Shown here in pieces: positions 24,650 to 32,973 of a DNA stretch of 49,597 bases. The position numbers and the translations under genes were made by a program. Source of the DNA: Candidatus Methanophagales archaeon (GTDB lineage Archaea > Halobacteriota > Syntropharchaeia > Alkanophagales > Methanospirareceae); NCBI GenBank assembly GCA_030602585.1, contig JAUVZJ010000009.1, positions 1-49,597 on the forward strand, read 5' to 3'. Position 1 is the first letter of the stretch; each line of letters starts with the position of its first letter. The notes under the pieces were generated by a model. That model made no database searches. It was not told the DNA's origin and saw nothing but the letters and a program-made list of their open reading frames with translations.

Positions 24650-25936
24650 ATGGATATGCAAGCGGAGACAGAAAGTATTGTAGAAGCGGTAAGGAGACAT
24701 CACGAACTTTATAAGAATGCGTTGCCGATGATAGCGAGTGAGAACATCACAAGCAATACTGTAAGGATGCTTCTCGCTTCCGATTTGTCGCACAGGTATG
24801 CAGAAGGTGATGTTGGAAACAGGTTTTACCAGGGATGCGAATACATAGATGAGATAGAGGAGAAGGCAATAAGGTATGCGAAAGAACTTTTTGAGGCTGA
24901 GCATGTAAACGTAAAGCCGACTTCGGGTGTAAATGTGAACATAGCGGCTCTTTTTGCTCTTACTTCGCCGGGGGACGAAATGATGGCGCTGTCCATACCT
25001 GATGGAGGTCATATAAGTCATTCAAGGTATTCAGTCCCTGCGATACGGAATTTAGCGTTGGACACATTTCCATTTGACGCAAAAGAAATGAATATAGATG
25101 TGACAAAGATGGTGAAGGAGATAAAGCTAAAAAAGCCTTCGCTAATACTGCTTGGAGGTAGTCTTTTCCTTTTCCCTCACCCTGTTTCGGAGGCGAGAGA
25201 AGCGGCGGATGAAGTGGGTGCGCGGATAGTATATGATGCTTCTCATGTATTAGGGCTCATAGCAGGTAAGAAATTTCAAGACCCGTTGCGGGAAGGAGCG
25301 GATGTTGTGGCGAGCAGCACGCATAAAACCTTTCCAGGTCCGCAAGGTGCGATAATACTGTGCAGGGAGAACATAAAAGAGAAAATAGATAGGGCAGTAT
25401 TCCCTGGAACGGTGAGCAATCATCATCTGCATCACGTCGCGGGATTGGCGGTTACATTAGCAGAGATGATGCATTTCGGTGAAGCGTATGCATCTCAAAT
25501 AATAACAAATGCAAAAGTTTTAGCACAGGGTTTATATGAGAAAGGTTTTGACGTCTTATGCGAGCATAAGGGTTTTACCGAGTCGCATCAAATTGCGATT
25601 GATGTCTTCAACCACGGTGGTGGTGCTGCGGTTGCCGAGAAATTGGAGAGAGCAAATATAATAATAAATAAGAACATGTTGCCTTCCGACAAAGACCCTG
25701 CCGAGCCAACCGGGATCAGGCTTGGTGTGCAGGAGCTTACGAGGATAGGGATGAAGGAATCGGAGATGAGAGAAATAGCATCCCTTATAGGAAGGGTGGT
25801 AATAGCGAAAGAGGATGAAAATAAGGTGAAGGAGGAGGTTATAGAGTTAAGGAAGGATTTTCAGCACGTGCAGTATTGCTTTGATGGAAAGGATATGTAT
25901 AAATTTCCGGAGATAAAAATGAAAAAGTTTTTATAG
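24650..25936 (+). CDS. glyA: Serine hydroxymethyltransferase
   Basis: PLP enzyme converting serine and a tetrahydropterin to glycine and the methylene derivative, here probably tetrahydromethanopterin or a relative (inference). Seen: MIASENITSNTVRMLLASDL, AEGDVGNRFYQGCEYID, NVKPTSGVNVNIAALFAL, YDASHVLGLIAG and STHKTFPGPQGAII with the PLP lysine at about residue 226. The start at ATG 24650 has AGAAGG upstream; the GTG at 24614 would add a lysine-rich stretch of 12 residues. The C-terminus is typical of the archaeal form. The gene is 45 bp downstream of pyrB. Confidence 0.94.
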   Translation: MDMQAETESIVEAVRRHHELYKNALPMIASENITSNTVRMLLASDLSHRYAEGDVGNRFYQGCEYIDEIEEKAIRYAKELFEAEHVNVKPTSGVNVNIAALFALTSPGDEMMALSIPDGGHISHSRYSVPAIRNLALDTFPFDAKEMNIDVTKMVKEIKLKKPSLILLGGSLFLFPHPVSEAREAADEVGARIVYDASHVLGLIAGKKFQDPLREGADVVASSTHKTFPGPQGAIILCRENIKEKIDRAVFPGTVSNHHLHHVAGLAVTLAEMMHFGEAYASQIITNAKVLAQGLYEKGFDVLCEHKGFTESHQIAIDVFNHGGGAAVAEKLERANIIINKNMLPSDKDPAEPTGIRLGVQELTRIGMKESEMREIASLIGRVVIAKEDENKVKEEVIELRKDFQHVQYCFDGKDMYKFPEIKMKKFL

Positions 25937-25960
25937 AGATAGAGATAAATACAAACAAGA

Positions 25961-26827
25961 ATGCTTGAGGAACTAGAAGAGCGGAGAGCGGAAGTAACAA
26001 AAAAAGCAGAGGAGTATAGGAGTAGGAGGACCGAGTTAAATTCCGAAGCAAGTAAGTGGTCAGAGTTAAGAGACGAGTTGAACGGGCGGATAAAAGAGGC
26101 AGTAGAGAAGGCAAAGGGGTTTAAGAAACAAAGAGAGGAATATGAAAAGCTGATAGCGGAGAAAAAGGCGAAGAGGGGCGAGTTGAATAGAAAAGCATCC
26201 AAATACTACTCAATGGTGGAGAAGCAGCGTAAGAAAAGTGATATGCAGAGCATACAAGCTTTCGAGCGGCTTAGAAATAGGATAGACGAGTTAGAGCTGA
26301 GGCAGCAGGTAGAGGTGCTTAGCAAGGATAAAGAAAGGAAATTAGTGGCGAAGATAACGGAGCTGAAGCGAGAATTCGATGGGATGGAGAAGGAATTGGA
26401 GAAGGACAGAAAGCTGAAAGAATTGCTGAGGAAGGCGCAAAAATACAGAAAAGAATCGGATAAATACCACGAAGGAGTGATAAAAAACGTAAAACTTTCC
26501 CATGAATGCCATGATAAGATGGTGGAAGGGTTTAAAGAAGCCGATAGGATAAGAGAGAAGGCGGATGAGGCACACAGGCTTTTTCTGGAGGCGCAAGGGG
26601 CAGCGGATGAGGCACACAGGCTTTATATCCGGTATCACCGGGACACAAATGACTTCGACCGTGTAATAAATGCGCTGAGGCGGAAAATAAGAGAAGATTG
26701 GGGATTCCGAGAGAGAATGGAGGCGAGGAAGAAAGCTAAGGGTATTTACGAGCGGTTTAGAGATGGAGAAAAGCTAAGCACAGAAGATTTGATGCAGTTG
26801 CAAAGGTCTGAGATGTTGTTCAAATAA
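25961..26827 (+). CDS. Conserved archaeal coiled-coil protein (COG1340-like)
   Basis: A 288-residue protein that is almost entirely charged heptad sequence, with no membrane segment or signal peptide. It resembles the uncharacterised COG1340 coiled-coil family, widespread in Euryarchaeota. Two copies of a 14-residue unit (ADEAHRLFLEAQGA, ADEAHRLYIRYHRD, residues about 201-228) come from a 21-bp exact repeat at 26561 and 26603. The C-terminus has a compact conserved-looking end (GEKLSTEDLMQLQRSEMLFK). The function is unknown; a structural or scaffold role is only a guess. Confidence 0.8.
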   Translation: MLEELEERRAEVTKKAEEYRSRRTELNSEASKWSELRDELNGRIKEAVEKAKGFKKQREEYEKLIAEKKAKRGELNRKASKYYSMVEKQRKKSDMQSIQAFERLRNRIDELELRQQVEVLSKDKERKLVAKITELKREFDGMEKELEKDRKLKELLRKAQKYRKESDKYHEGVIKNVKLSHECHDKMVEGFKEADRIREKADEAHRLFLEAQGAADEAHRLYIRYHRDTNDFDRVINALRRKIREDWGFRERMEARKKAKGIYERFRDGEKLSTEDLMQLQRSEMLFK

Positions 26828-26980
26828 AACTTTTTTGCTTCGCAAAAACCTTTACTAAAAAAACACTTTTTCTTTTTAGAAAAAAGAAAACTAAGCCCTT
26901 ACAGGGCTTTCAGAATCGTGGGGCAGAGCCCCACAGTGCTAAAAGAAAAACTAATTTTTCTTTCTAAGAAAAGGTTTGAG
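26828..26980 (+). repeat. Composite cluster of dispersed palindromic elements
   Basis: In order: hairpin TTTTTTGC-TTC-GCAAAAA (26831-26848), a CTTTTTCTTTTTAGAAAAAAG palindrome-like stretch, CTAAGCCCTTACAGGGCTTT (26891-26910), the GTGGGGC-AGA-GCCCCAC hairpin (26918-26934), and TTTTTCTTTCTAAGAAAAGG (26955-26974). Each part recurs elsewhere in the window (623-648, 3733-3779, 34331-34349, 39631-39655). Confidence 0.8.
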
Positions 26981-27766
26981 GTGGTTAAAATCATAGATAT
27001 ACACTGCCATTTGACGTTTAAGGAATACGACGCTGACCGGGAGCAAGTGATAAAGGATGCGAAGGCGGTGTTAAAGGGGGTAGTGACAAGTGGCGTAGAG
27101 CCTGAAGACTCAAAGCACGCGTTAGAGCTTGCGGCAATGCACGAAGATTTCATTTTCGTCACCTTCGGACTTCATCCGGTACACGTAGCAGGGAAGACAG
27201 ACCAGGAGATAGGAAAATATGAGGAGTTTATAAGTGAGAACAAGCGAAGAATCGTGGGTATCGGGGAGATAGGACTTGACTACTATTGGGTAAGAGACCC
27301 GTTAAAGATAAAGAGGACGAAAGAGGTATTTGTGGAGTTTCTTGGGCTTGCGAAGGAGTTTGACTTGCCAGTTGTGCTTCACTTGCGTGGCACAGGTAGC
27401 GAGGCGATAGAAGAAGGTTTGAAAATCGTTTCGGATGAAGACATAAGAAAAGCGGTTTTTCATTGCTTCACAGGAAAACCGCAACTTGCGGGTATGATAT
27501 GCGAAGAAGGCTATTACGTATCGCTGCCGGCATCAATAGTGAGAAGCAAGAGCATGAAGAAGGTGGCGAAGAGAATACCTATTTCGCTTTTACTCACCGA
27601 GACTGATGCCCCTTATCTTTCGCCTAACGATGAAGAAAGGAATGTTCCGCAGCACGTAAAAGTGGTATATGAGGAGATAGCGAGGCAAAGGAAGATTGAC
27701 ATGCGTGCAGCGGAAGAGGAGATAGAGAATAATTTTGAGCGGTTGTTTGGAGTTAAACTGAGATGA
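26981..27766 (+). CDS. TatD-family metal-dependent hydrolase
   Basis: A TIM-barrel metal enzyme related to TatD DNases. The 262 residues contain the metal-binding IIDIHCHLTF at the start, GIGEIGLDYYW, VVLHLRGTG, VFHCFTGK and LTETDAPYLSPND, which together supply the histidine/aspartate/glutamate ligands. I begin at GTG 26981 because the usual family starts shortly before the HxH motif. A longer open frame from 26918 is translated repeat DNA (MGQSPTVLKEKL) and does not look like TatD. Nuclease or D-amino-acyl-tRNA-type activity cannot be told apart by eye. Confidence 0.88.
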   Translation: MVKIIDIHCHLTFKEYDADREQVIKDAKAVLKGVVTSGVEPEDSKHALELAAMHEDFIFVTFGLHPVHVAGKTDQEIGKYEEFISENKRRIVGIGEIGLDYYWVRDPLKIKRTKEVFVEFLGLAKEFDLPVVLHLRGTGSEAIEEGLKIVSDEDIRKAVFHCFTGKPQLAGMICEEGYYVSLPASIVRSKSMKKVAKRIPISLLLTETDAPYLSPNDEERNVPQHVKVVYEEIARQRKIDMRAAEEEIENNFERLFGVKLR

Positions 27767-27799
27767 AAAATACTACCAAATTTGGGATTTAATTTAAAC

Positions 27800-27871
27800 T
27801 GCCCCAGCCGGGAATCGAACCCGGATGTTGGGCTCCGCAAGCCCAACGGATGTCCATTACCATACTGGGGC
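27800..27871 (-). tRNA. tRNA-Arg (anticodon GCG)
   Basis: Minus strand: acceptor GCCCCAG/CTGGGGC, discriminator A, anticodon stem TGGGC/GCCCA around TTGCGGA, T arm CCGGG-TTCGATT-CCCGG. No intron, no encoded CCA. It lies 7 bp downstream of yjbQ on the same strand, so it may share that transcript. Confidence 0.94.
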
Positions 27872-27878
27872 AAAAGAA

Positions 27879-28277
27879 TTACCCTTCAACAACTTTCACA
27901 CTTACTTCTCTCCTTCTGGGACCATCGCATTCAACGAAAAAGATACTCTGCCATGTCCCAAGAGCCAAATTACCTTTTTCTATCGGGATTGTTACACTTG
28001 ACCCAAGCACAACAGACCTGAGATGCGAATGTGCGTTGTCATCAATTCGATCATGCAGGTATCCTTTCCCTTTTGGGATTAACTCGTTCAGAAGCATTAA
28101 GATATCGCTTTTCAGCCCGGGTTCGTTCTCATTTATTATGATTCCTGTGGTCGTATGTTTCGTGAATATCACACATATTCCGGAATCTATGTCAATACTT
28201 TCAACTATTTCCTTTACTTTTCCTGTAATGCCAATGAGCTCGGTGTTTTCCTTCGTCCCTATTTCTATTCTTTCCAT
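27879..28277 (-). CDS. YjbQ/UPF0047 family protein
   Basis: A 132-residue protein of the YjbQ family, whose members show weak thiamine-phosphate synthase activity. The hallmarks are FTKHTTTGIIINENEPGLKS, HDRIDDNAHSHLRSVVLGSS and LGTWQSIFFVECDGPRRREV, giving a conserved histidine-rich site. Physiological function is not established. It precedes tRNA-Arg and diverges from thrS. Confidence 0.9.
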   Translation of the reverse strand: MERIEIGTKENTELIGITGKVKEIVESIDIDSGICVIFTKHTTTGIIINENEPGLKSDILMLLNELIPKGKGYLHDRIDDNAHSHLRSVVLGSSVTIPIEKGNLALGTWQSIFFVECDGPRRREVSVKVVEG

Positions 28278-28378
28278 GCTTCTTAATATATCAAAGCAAT
28301 TGCACTTAAAATTTTAGTATAGAGAAACTAAGACATTATTTGTGCATACGTTCCTAAAATAAAGAAGAGGTGTGAAAA

Positions 28379-30292
28379 TTGCAACTGCTGTTCATACATT
28401 CGGATTATATGGAATACGAAGCGAAAGAGAAGACGAGAGTTGCCGAGGAAATAGAGGATGCGAGGAAGAAAGAGCGGATAGAAGAAGCATTGGTCGTTTT
28501 CATTGCTGTGGAAATAGAAGACGAGAAGAACGTAAAATACGTAGTAGAGAAGGCTTCGGAAGAAGCTATTTCTGTTTTCAACAAGGTTAATGCGGAAAGA
28601 ATCGTTTTGTATCCGTATGCGCATTTAAGCTCTGAGCTGGCATCGCCGGAGAGGAGCATAGAGATATTGCGAGAGATGGAAGAAGATTTGCTTTCAAGAG
28701 GTGTGGAAGTAAAGAGGGCGCCTTTTGGCTGGTATAAATCGTTTACGCTGAGCTGCAAAGGGCATCCGTTATCCGAGCTATCGAGGAAAATAAAAGGTCG
28801 TGAGGGTGCAGAAGCGGAAGAAGCGGAGGTAGAAAAGAAGTCAAAGGCGTTAGAAGCGGAGGAAAAAGCGGAATCTCATTTTTTCTTTATGGATGAAAAA
28901 GGAAACCTTATAAGGACAGCGGATTTTGGATTTGAAGAAAAAGAAGAGAACTTAAGGAAGTTCTTCGTGTATGAAAGTGAGAAAAGAAGAGAAGTGGATA
29001 AGATACCACCGCATGTGGGGCTCATGAAGCGGTTAGAAATAGCGGATTACGAACCCTCCTCTGATCCGGGGAATCTGCGGTTTTATCCCAAGGGCAAGAT
29101 GATAAAGGCGCTATTGGAAGACTACGTCAGGAATTCAGTAGCTGAATACGGCGCTGTTGAGGTGGAGACGCCCATAATGTATAGTACAGGGCATCCATCG
29201 CTGAAAGATTATCTCGAGAGGTTTCCTGCAAGGCAGTATTCAATGGCAGGTAAAAGAGGCAAACCGGATTTGTTCTTACGGTTTGCAGCATGCTTCGGGC
29301 AATTCCTTATGAGCAAAGACATGAGCATATCATATAAAAACTTACCGATGAAGATTTTCGAACTTGCTTCGTCCTTCAGGAAGGAGAAAAGGGGTGAACT
29401 CGTTGGTCTTCGTCGCTTAAGAAAGTTCACGATGCCGGACATGCATACTTTATGCAGGGACATGGGAGAAGCGTTGGAGGAGTTCAAGAAGCAATACGAA
29501 CGGTGTATGCGAGTTTTAGAGAGCATAGGATTTTCGTCAAAGGATTATGAAGTCGCAATAAGATTTACAAAGGAGTTCTACGACGATGATGCAAATAAAG
29601 TGTTTATAGAGGAGTTGGTGCGAATAGCAGGAAAGCCAGTGCTGATAGAGTGCTGGGACCAGCGGTTTTTCTATTTCGTGCTTAAGTTCGAGTTTAATTT
29701 CGTGGATGCCTTAGGGAAAGCATCGGCTCTGTCCACCGTCCAGATAGACGTAGAGAATGCAGAACGGTATGGTATAAAATACGTGGATGCGAGCGGAGAG
29801 GAGAAAAGACCGATTATACTTCATTGTTCTCCAAGCGGAGCGATTGAGCGATGCATGTATGCGCTATTAGAGAAAGCATATTTGGATATGGATAAAGGGA
29901 GTCTGCCTATGCTTCCTTTATGGCTTTCTCCTACACAGTTGAGGATAATTCCGGTGGCAGAGAGGCATCTGGAATACATTGAGGAGATTCTACCGGTGCT
30001 GAACGGGATAAGAGTAGATGTGGACGACCGGGATGAGACGGTGTCGAAGAAAATAAGGGATGCGGGTCGTGAATGGATTCCTTACGTTGCGGTAGTAGGG
30101 GATAAGGAAGTGGAGAAGAAAACGTTAAATGTTACAATAAGAGGTGAATCGAGCAAAGAAAAGCAAAAGGTAGCGGAAATGACTGTTCCTGCGTTGAAAG
30201 AGCGGATTGAAGAAGGTATAAAAAACAAACCTTTCCGTAATTTGCCGTCTTCTTACAGGCTGTCAGAGCGAGCGAAATTCGTGGGTGGGTGA
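28379..30292 (+). CDS. thrS: Threonyl-tRNA synthetase, archaeal type
   Basis: Charges tRNA-Thr. The N-terminal 145 residues form the archaeal editing domain related to D-aminoacyl-tRNA deacylase (LLFIHSDYMEYEAKEK at the start, RVEVKRAPFGWYKSF-like end). The class II core follows: ATPIMYSTGHPS-type motif 1 region, SFRKEKRGELVGLRRLRKFT (motif 2) and MLPLWLSPTQLRIIPV leading to the anticodon-binding domain. TTG start, supported by GAGGTG 6 nt upstream and by the conserved first residues. A charged stretch at about 140-165 (REGAEAEEAEVEKKSKALEA) links the domains and is richer in glutamate than usual. Confidence 0.95.
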   Translation: MQLLFIHSDYMEYEAKEKTRVAEEIEDARKKERIEEALVVFIAVEIEDEKNVKYVVEKASEEAISVFNKVNAERIVLYPYAHLSSELASPERSIEILREMEEDLLSRGVEVKRAPFGWYKSFTLSCKGHPLSELSRKIKGREGAEAEEAEVEKKSKALEAEEKAESHFFFMDEKGNLIRTADFGFEEKEENLRKFFVYESEKRREVDKIPPHVGLMKRLEIADYEPSSDPGNLRFYPKGKMIKALLEDYVRNSVAEYGAVEVETPIMYSTGHPSLKDYLERFPARQYSMAGKRGKPDLFLRFAACFGQFLMSKDMSISYKNLPMKIFELASSFRKEKRGELVGLRRLRKFTMPDMHTLCRDMGEALEEFKKQYERCMRVLESIGFSSKDYEVAIRFTKEFYDDDANKVFIEELVRIAGKPVLIECWDQRFFYFVLKFEFNFVDALGKASALSTVQIDVENAERYGIKYVDASGEEKRPIILHCSPSGAIERCMYALLEKAYLDMDKGSLPMLPLWLSPTQLRIIPVAERHLEYIEEILPVLNGIRVDVDDRDETVSKKIRDAGREWIPYVAVVGDKEVEKKTLNVTIRGESSKEKQKVAEMTVPALKERIEEGIKNKPFRNLPSSYRLSERAKFVGG

Positions 30293-30299
30293 AATTTTA

Positions 30300-30370
30300 T
30301 CCATACTTCCACTCCTGTCCTGTATCCCTCAAGGTCAAGTGTGACGTAATTGAACCCAATCATTTTGTAT
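30300..30370 (-). pseudogene. Short remnant resembling the C-terminus of LarE
   Basis: The minus strand between thrS and the next gene reads PYKMIGFNYVTLDLEGYRTG followed by VEVWIKF. The block GF-YVTLDLEGYRTG closely matches what I recall as the end of LarE-type sulfur transferases (usually followed by GSMNE). There is no room for the rest of the roughly 270-residue protein. It may be a leftover of a deleted larE; larC is intact at 18.7 kb. Confidence 0.4.
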
Positions 30371-30383
30371 GGTGAAGGGTAAG

Positions 30384-30397
30384 CTTTATATATATTA
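30384..30397 (+). promoter_or_regulatory. TATA box for the DUF1614 gene
   Basis: CTTTATATATATTA centred about 29 nt before the ATG at 30420. This places the start there and makes the longer GTG/ATG frame from 30369 unlikely. Confidence 0.6.
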
Positions 30398-30419
30398 TTG
30401 CATATCAAATTTTAAAAGG

Positions 30420-31130
30420 ATGAGAAAAATAGTGAACGTGCCGGAGCCGAAGTCGCTTGTATTCTATGGGCTGTTACTTATACCAAGCTTTTTTTTGTTC
30501 TGCGAAAAGAACTTTCTCTTCTTCATTGTTATAGTAGCGATGCTTCTGACAAGCGTAATAGAAATCCCGGTACTCTCGATCAGAACCAAAAAGCCAGGCT
30601 ATAGTGAGAAAGAAGCAATATGTATCGGTGAAATTTACGGCGTGCCAATAGTAGAAGAAATGCAGAGAAACCATGATAGGAGATATAAAACGCGCATAAC
30701 GCTGAATATGGGTGGTTTTATTATACCACTGTTTTTCTCTTCTTATCTGATGTTCTACTCTTATCTGATGAAAAGCTATCCTCTACCGCTGTTAGAAGTG
30801 GCAATGTCCACCGTACTGATGACGCTTTTTTCCTATATGCTTTCAGAGGTGAAAGGCGGTGTAGGTATAATAGTTCCAAACTATGTAGGCATCTTTGCCA
30901 TTCCGCTTGGACTTATACTTGCGCCGTCAGGACTTCCGCTTGAGAGCATAGCAGGGTTATTGATATTTGTACCAGCGATTTTTGGCATACTATTGGGGAT
31001 GGTGATAACATTGATAACACTGCCGAGGGAAGAAGTGGGAAGTGCTTTCTTTAATATCGGTGGCATTGGCAGTTTTCACTCCATATATCTCATCTCCTTC
31101 CTGGCACTGATAATTGGAAGTATATTATAG
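30420..31130 (+). CDS. DUF1614-like multi-helix membrane protein
   Basis: A 236-residue membrane protein with about seven helices, resembling archaeal DUF1614 proteins of unknown function. A cytosolic or extracellular loop (IRTKKPGYSEKEAICIGEIY) follows helix two; later segments include GGVGIIVPNYVGIFAIPLGL and FNIGGIGSFHSIYLISFLAL. The start at 30420 is inferred from the TATA spacing. Genes on either side give no clue to its role. Confidence 0.75.
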   Translation: MRKIVNVPEPKSLVFYGLLLIPSFFLFCEKNFLFFIVIVAMLLTSVIEIPVLSIRTKKPGYSEKEAICIGEIYGVPIVEEMQRNHDRRYKTRITLNMGGFIIPLFFSSYLMFYSYLMKSYPLPLLEVAMSTVLMTLFSYMLSEVKGGVGIIVPNYVGIFAIPLGLILAPSGLPLESIAGLLIFVPAIFGILLGMVITLITLPREEVGSAFFNIGGIGSFHSIYLISFLALIIGSIL

Positions 31131-31213
31131 GAGGAATTGCTCAAAAAATGTGGGAAATTGTTTAGTATTTCGAATTTAGAGTTTAGGATTATAAACAAAG
31201 AAGGTGAGTTTGT

Positions 31214-32143
31214 ATGCGAATAACGATAATAGGTGGCGCAGGGGGGATGGGGAAATGGTTTGCCGGTTTTTTCAAAGAAAACGGTGTTGAAGTGCGGATA
31301 GTAGATAAAAGCGATAATACAGAAGAGATAGCAAAAGAACTGAACGTTCAATTTTTAAATACCGATGTTTTAAAGCTGGAGGAAGGAGCGAGAAAAGAAG
31401 AGATTGTGGATACAGACGTATTGCTCGTTTCCGTGCCCATAGACCTAACAGTAGATGTGATAGAGCGTGTGGGACCGGAGATGCACGAGGGTTCGCTGCT
31501 GATGGACATAACATCGGTGAAAAAAAAGCCAGTGGAGATGATGGAGAGAGGTACAAACGAGGGTGTCGAGATTCTTGGCACGCATCCTTTATTCGGTCCT
31601 TCTGCAAAGGGCATGCGAGGTCAAACAATCATTTTCGTGCCTTTAAGGAAGGGTCCGCTATACGAAAGAATATATGAAATGTTTGAGAGTAACGGTGCGA
31701 GGATTGAATTTCTAACCGCCGCGGAGCATGACGAAATAATGTCGGTCATCCTGGGACTGGTACATTTTATGCTCCTCTCTTTTGGCGTCACCTTAAAAAA
31801 TCTTGATTTTGACGTTGAACGATCGAGGAAGTATATGAACCCTGCGTTTGAGATATTAATGGATTTTGTGGGCAGGCATTTACATCAAGACGCGCATCTA
31901 TACGCACTGATACAATCGAATTTTGAGATGGGAGAAATACACGATACCTTTTTAGCGGCTGCGAAGAGGTTATACGAGTTGGTATCAGCGGGTAAAGTGG
32001 ATGAGTTTATGGACGAGATGAGAGAGGCGAAAAAACACTTTGGCGATACAGAAAGAGCGCTGATGGATTCGGATAGGGTGATTGAGGAGAAGATAAACCA
32101 AAACCTTTTCTTAAAAAGAAAAGGTTTATCAAAAGAAAAATGA
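31214..32143 (+). CDS. tyrA: Prephenate dehydrogenase TyrA
   Basis: Oxidatively decarboxylates prephenate toward tyrosine. The 309-residue protein has the nucleotide fold (ITIIGGAGGMGKWFAGFFKE), LLVSVPIDLTVDVI, MDITSVKKKPVEMM and the substrate-site GTHPLFGPSAKGMRGQ, followed by the helical dimerisation domain (NPAFEILMDFVGRHLHQDAH). The last 14 residues (NQNLFLKRKGLSKEK) are encoded by a perfect palindromic repeat (32101-32127), so the original C-terminus has been replaced or extended. No chorismate mutase domain is fused. It overlaps trpF by 4 bp. Confidence 0.9.
   Translation: MRITIIGGAGGMGKWFAGFFKENGVEVRIVDKSDNTEEIAKELNVQFLNTDVLKLEEGARKEEIVDTDVLLVSVPIDLTVDVIERVGPEMHEGSLLMDITSVKKKPVEMMERGTNEGVEILGTHPLFGPSAKGMRGQTIIFVPLRKGPLYERIYEMFESNGARIEFLTAAEHDEIMSVILGLVHFMLLSFGVTLKNLDFDVERSRKYMNPAFEILMDFVGRHLHQDAHLYALIQSNFEMGEIHDTFLAAAKRLYELVSAGKVDEFMDEMREAKKHFGDTERALMDSDRVIEEKINQNLFLKRKGLSKEK
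32101..32127 (+). repeat. Perfect palindromic element forming the tyrA 3' end
   Basis: Arms AAACCTTTTCTT (32101-32112) and AAGAAAAGGTTT (32116-32127) around AAA, followed by ATCAAAAG, the flank also seen in the pheT copies. It ends 12 bp before the trpF start. Confidence 0.9.
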
Positions 32144-32841
32144 GCGGAAACACAAACACGAAAGTAAAAATTTGCGGCAACACGAACGTCGCGGATGCGA
32201 TAATGGCGGCAAAAGCAGGTGCTGATGCTGTCGGCGTGATAAACGTCGCTAATACAAGGCGATATATAGATTTAGAAGCTGCAAAGGTAATATTCGAGGC
32301 TTTGCCGATATTTGTGTCAAAGGTCGTGGTTGTCACATTCGATATTATGCCAGTCGAAGTCGTGCATGCTAAAATGAAACTAATAGAGGAGACTGGCGTG
32401 GATTGCATACAGCTTCATGGTGAGGAGCCGGTGGAACTCGTTGAAGATTTACGTAAAAGCATGAAAAGCAGAATAAGATTAATAAAAAAGATTTGCGTGG
32501 GCTGGGATAAAAAAAAGTGCCTGGAGAACGCTTTAGCGTATGAAAGCGTTGTGGACGCAATATTGCTGGATACCGCCGCGGCGGCAGGAGGAACGGGTGA
32601 AATAGGCGGAACCGGTAAAGAACACGATTGGAACATAAGTAAAGAAATTGTGGAGCATGTGAAGAAGCCGGTGATACTTGCCGGTGGGTTAAATCCTGAT
32701 AATGTCGCCAAAGCAATAGAATTGGTGAAGCCCTATGCAGTGGACGTGTCCAGTGGTGTTGAGAGTGAAGTGAGAATAAAGGATGAAAAGAAGGTGAAGA
32801 GATTCATAGAAGCGGCAAAATCGGTAGCAAAAAGCCCTTAG
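32140..32841 (+). CDS. trpF: Phosphoribosylanthranilate isomerase TrpF
   Basis: Amadori rearrangement step in tryptophan synthesis. The 233-residue barrel shows VKICGNTNVADAIMAAKAGA with the catalytic cysteine, DCIQLHGEEPVELV, AILLDTAAAAGGTG with the catalytic aspartate, VILAGGLNPDNV and VDVSSGVESE at the phosphate site. The usual KICG(I/L)T is KICGNT here. An operon with tyrA and trpB is likely. Confidence 0.94.
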   Translation: MSGNTNTKVKICGNTNVADAIMAAKAGADAVGVINVANTRRYIDLEAAKVIFEALPIFVSKVVVVTFDIMPVEVVHAKMKLIEETGVDCIQLHGEEPVELVEDLRKSMKSRIRLIKKICVGWDKKKCLENALAYESVVDAILLDTAAAAGGTGEIGGTGKEHDWNISKEIVEHVKKPVILAGGLNPDNVAKAIELVKPYAVDVSSGVESEVRIKDEKKVKRFIEAAKSVAKSP

Positions 32842-32862
32842 ACGAATGCAAAGAAGTGCTTT

Positions 32863-32898
32863 TTTACCGCAGAGCATCTCCGCGCTCTCGGCGGTAAA
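32863..32898. repeat. Dispersed element with terminal inverted repeats, short copy
   Basis: TTTACCGC (32863-32870) and GCGGTAAA (32891-32898) enclose AGAGCATCTCCGCGCTCTCG. It has the same ends as the 86-bp element at 14261-14346, with an internally deleted middle. Confidence 0.65.
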
Positions 32899-32973
32899 CA
32901 AATATGCAAAGAATAAAAACTTTAATACTGTATCGAAACAAAATAGGAGTGAGGATGAAGAACGAAGGAGAAA

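Noticed and set aside
26918-26980. Longer N-terminus for TatD
   Set aside because: It is made of hairpin-repeat DNA also present elsewhere; TatD proteins begin close to the HxH motif.
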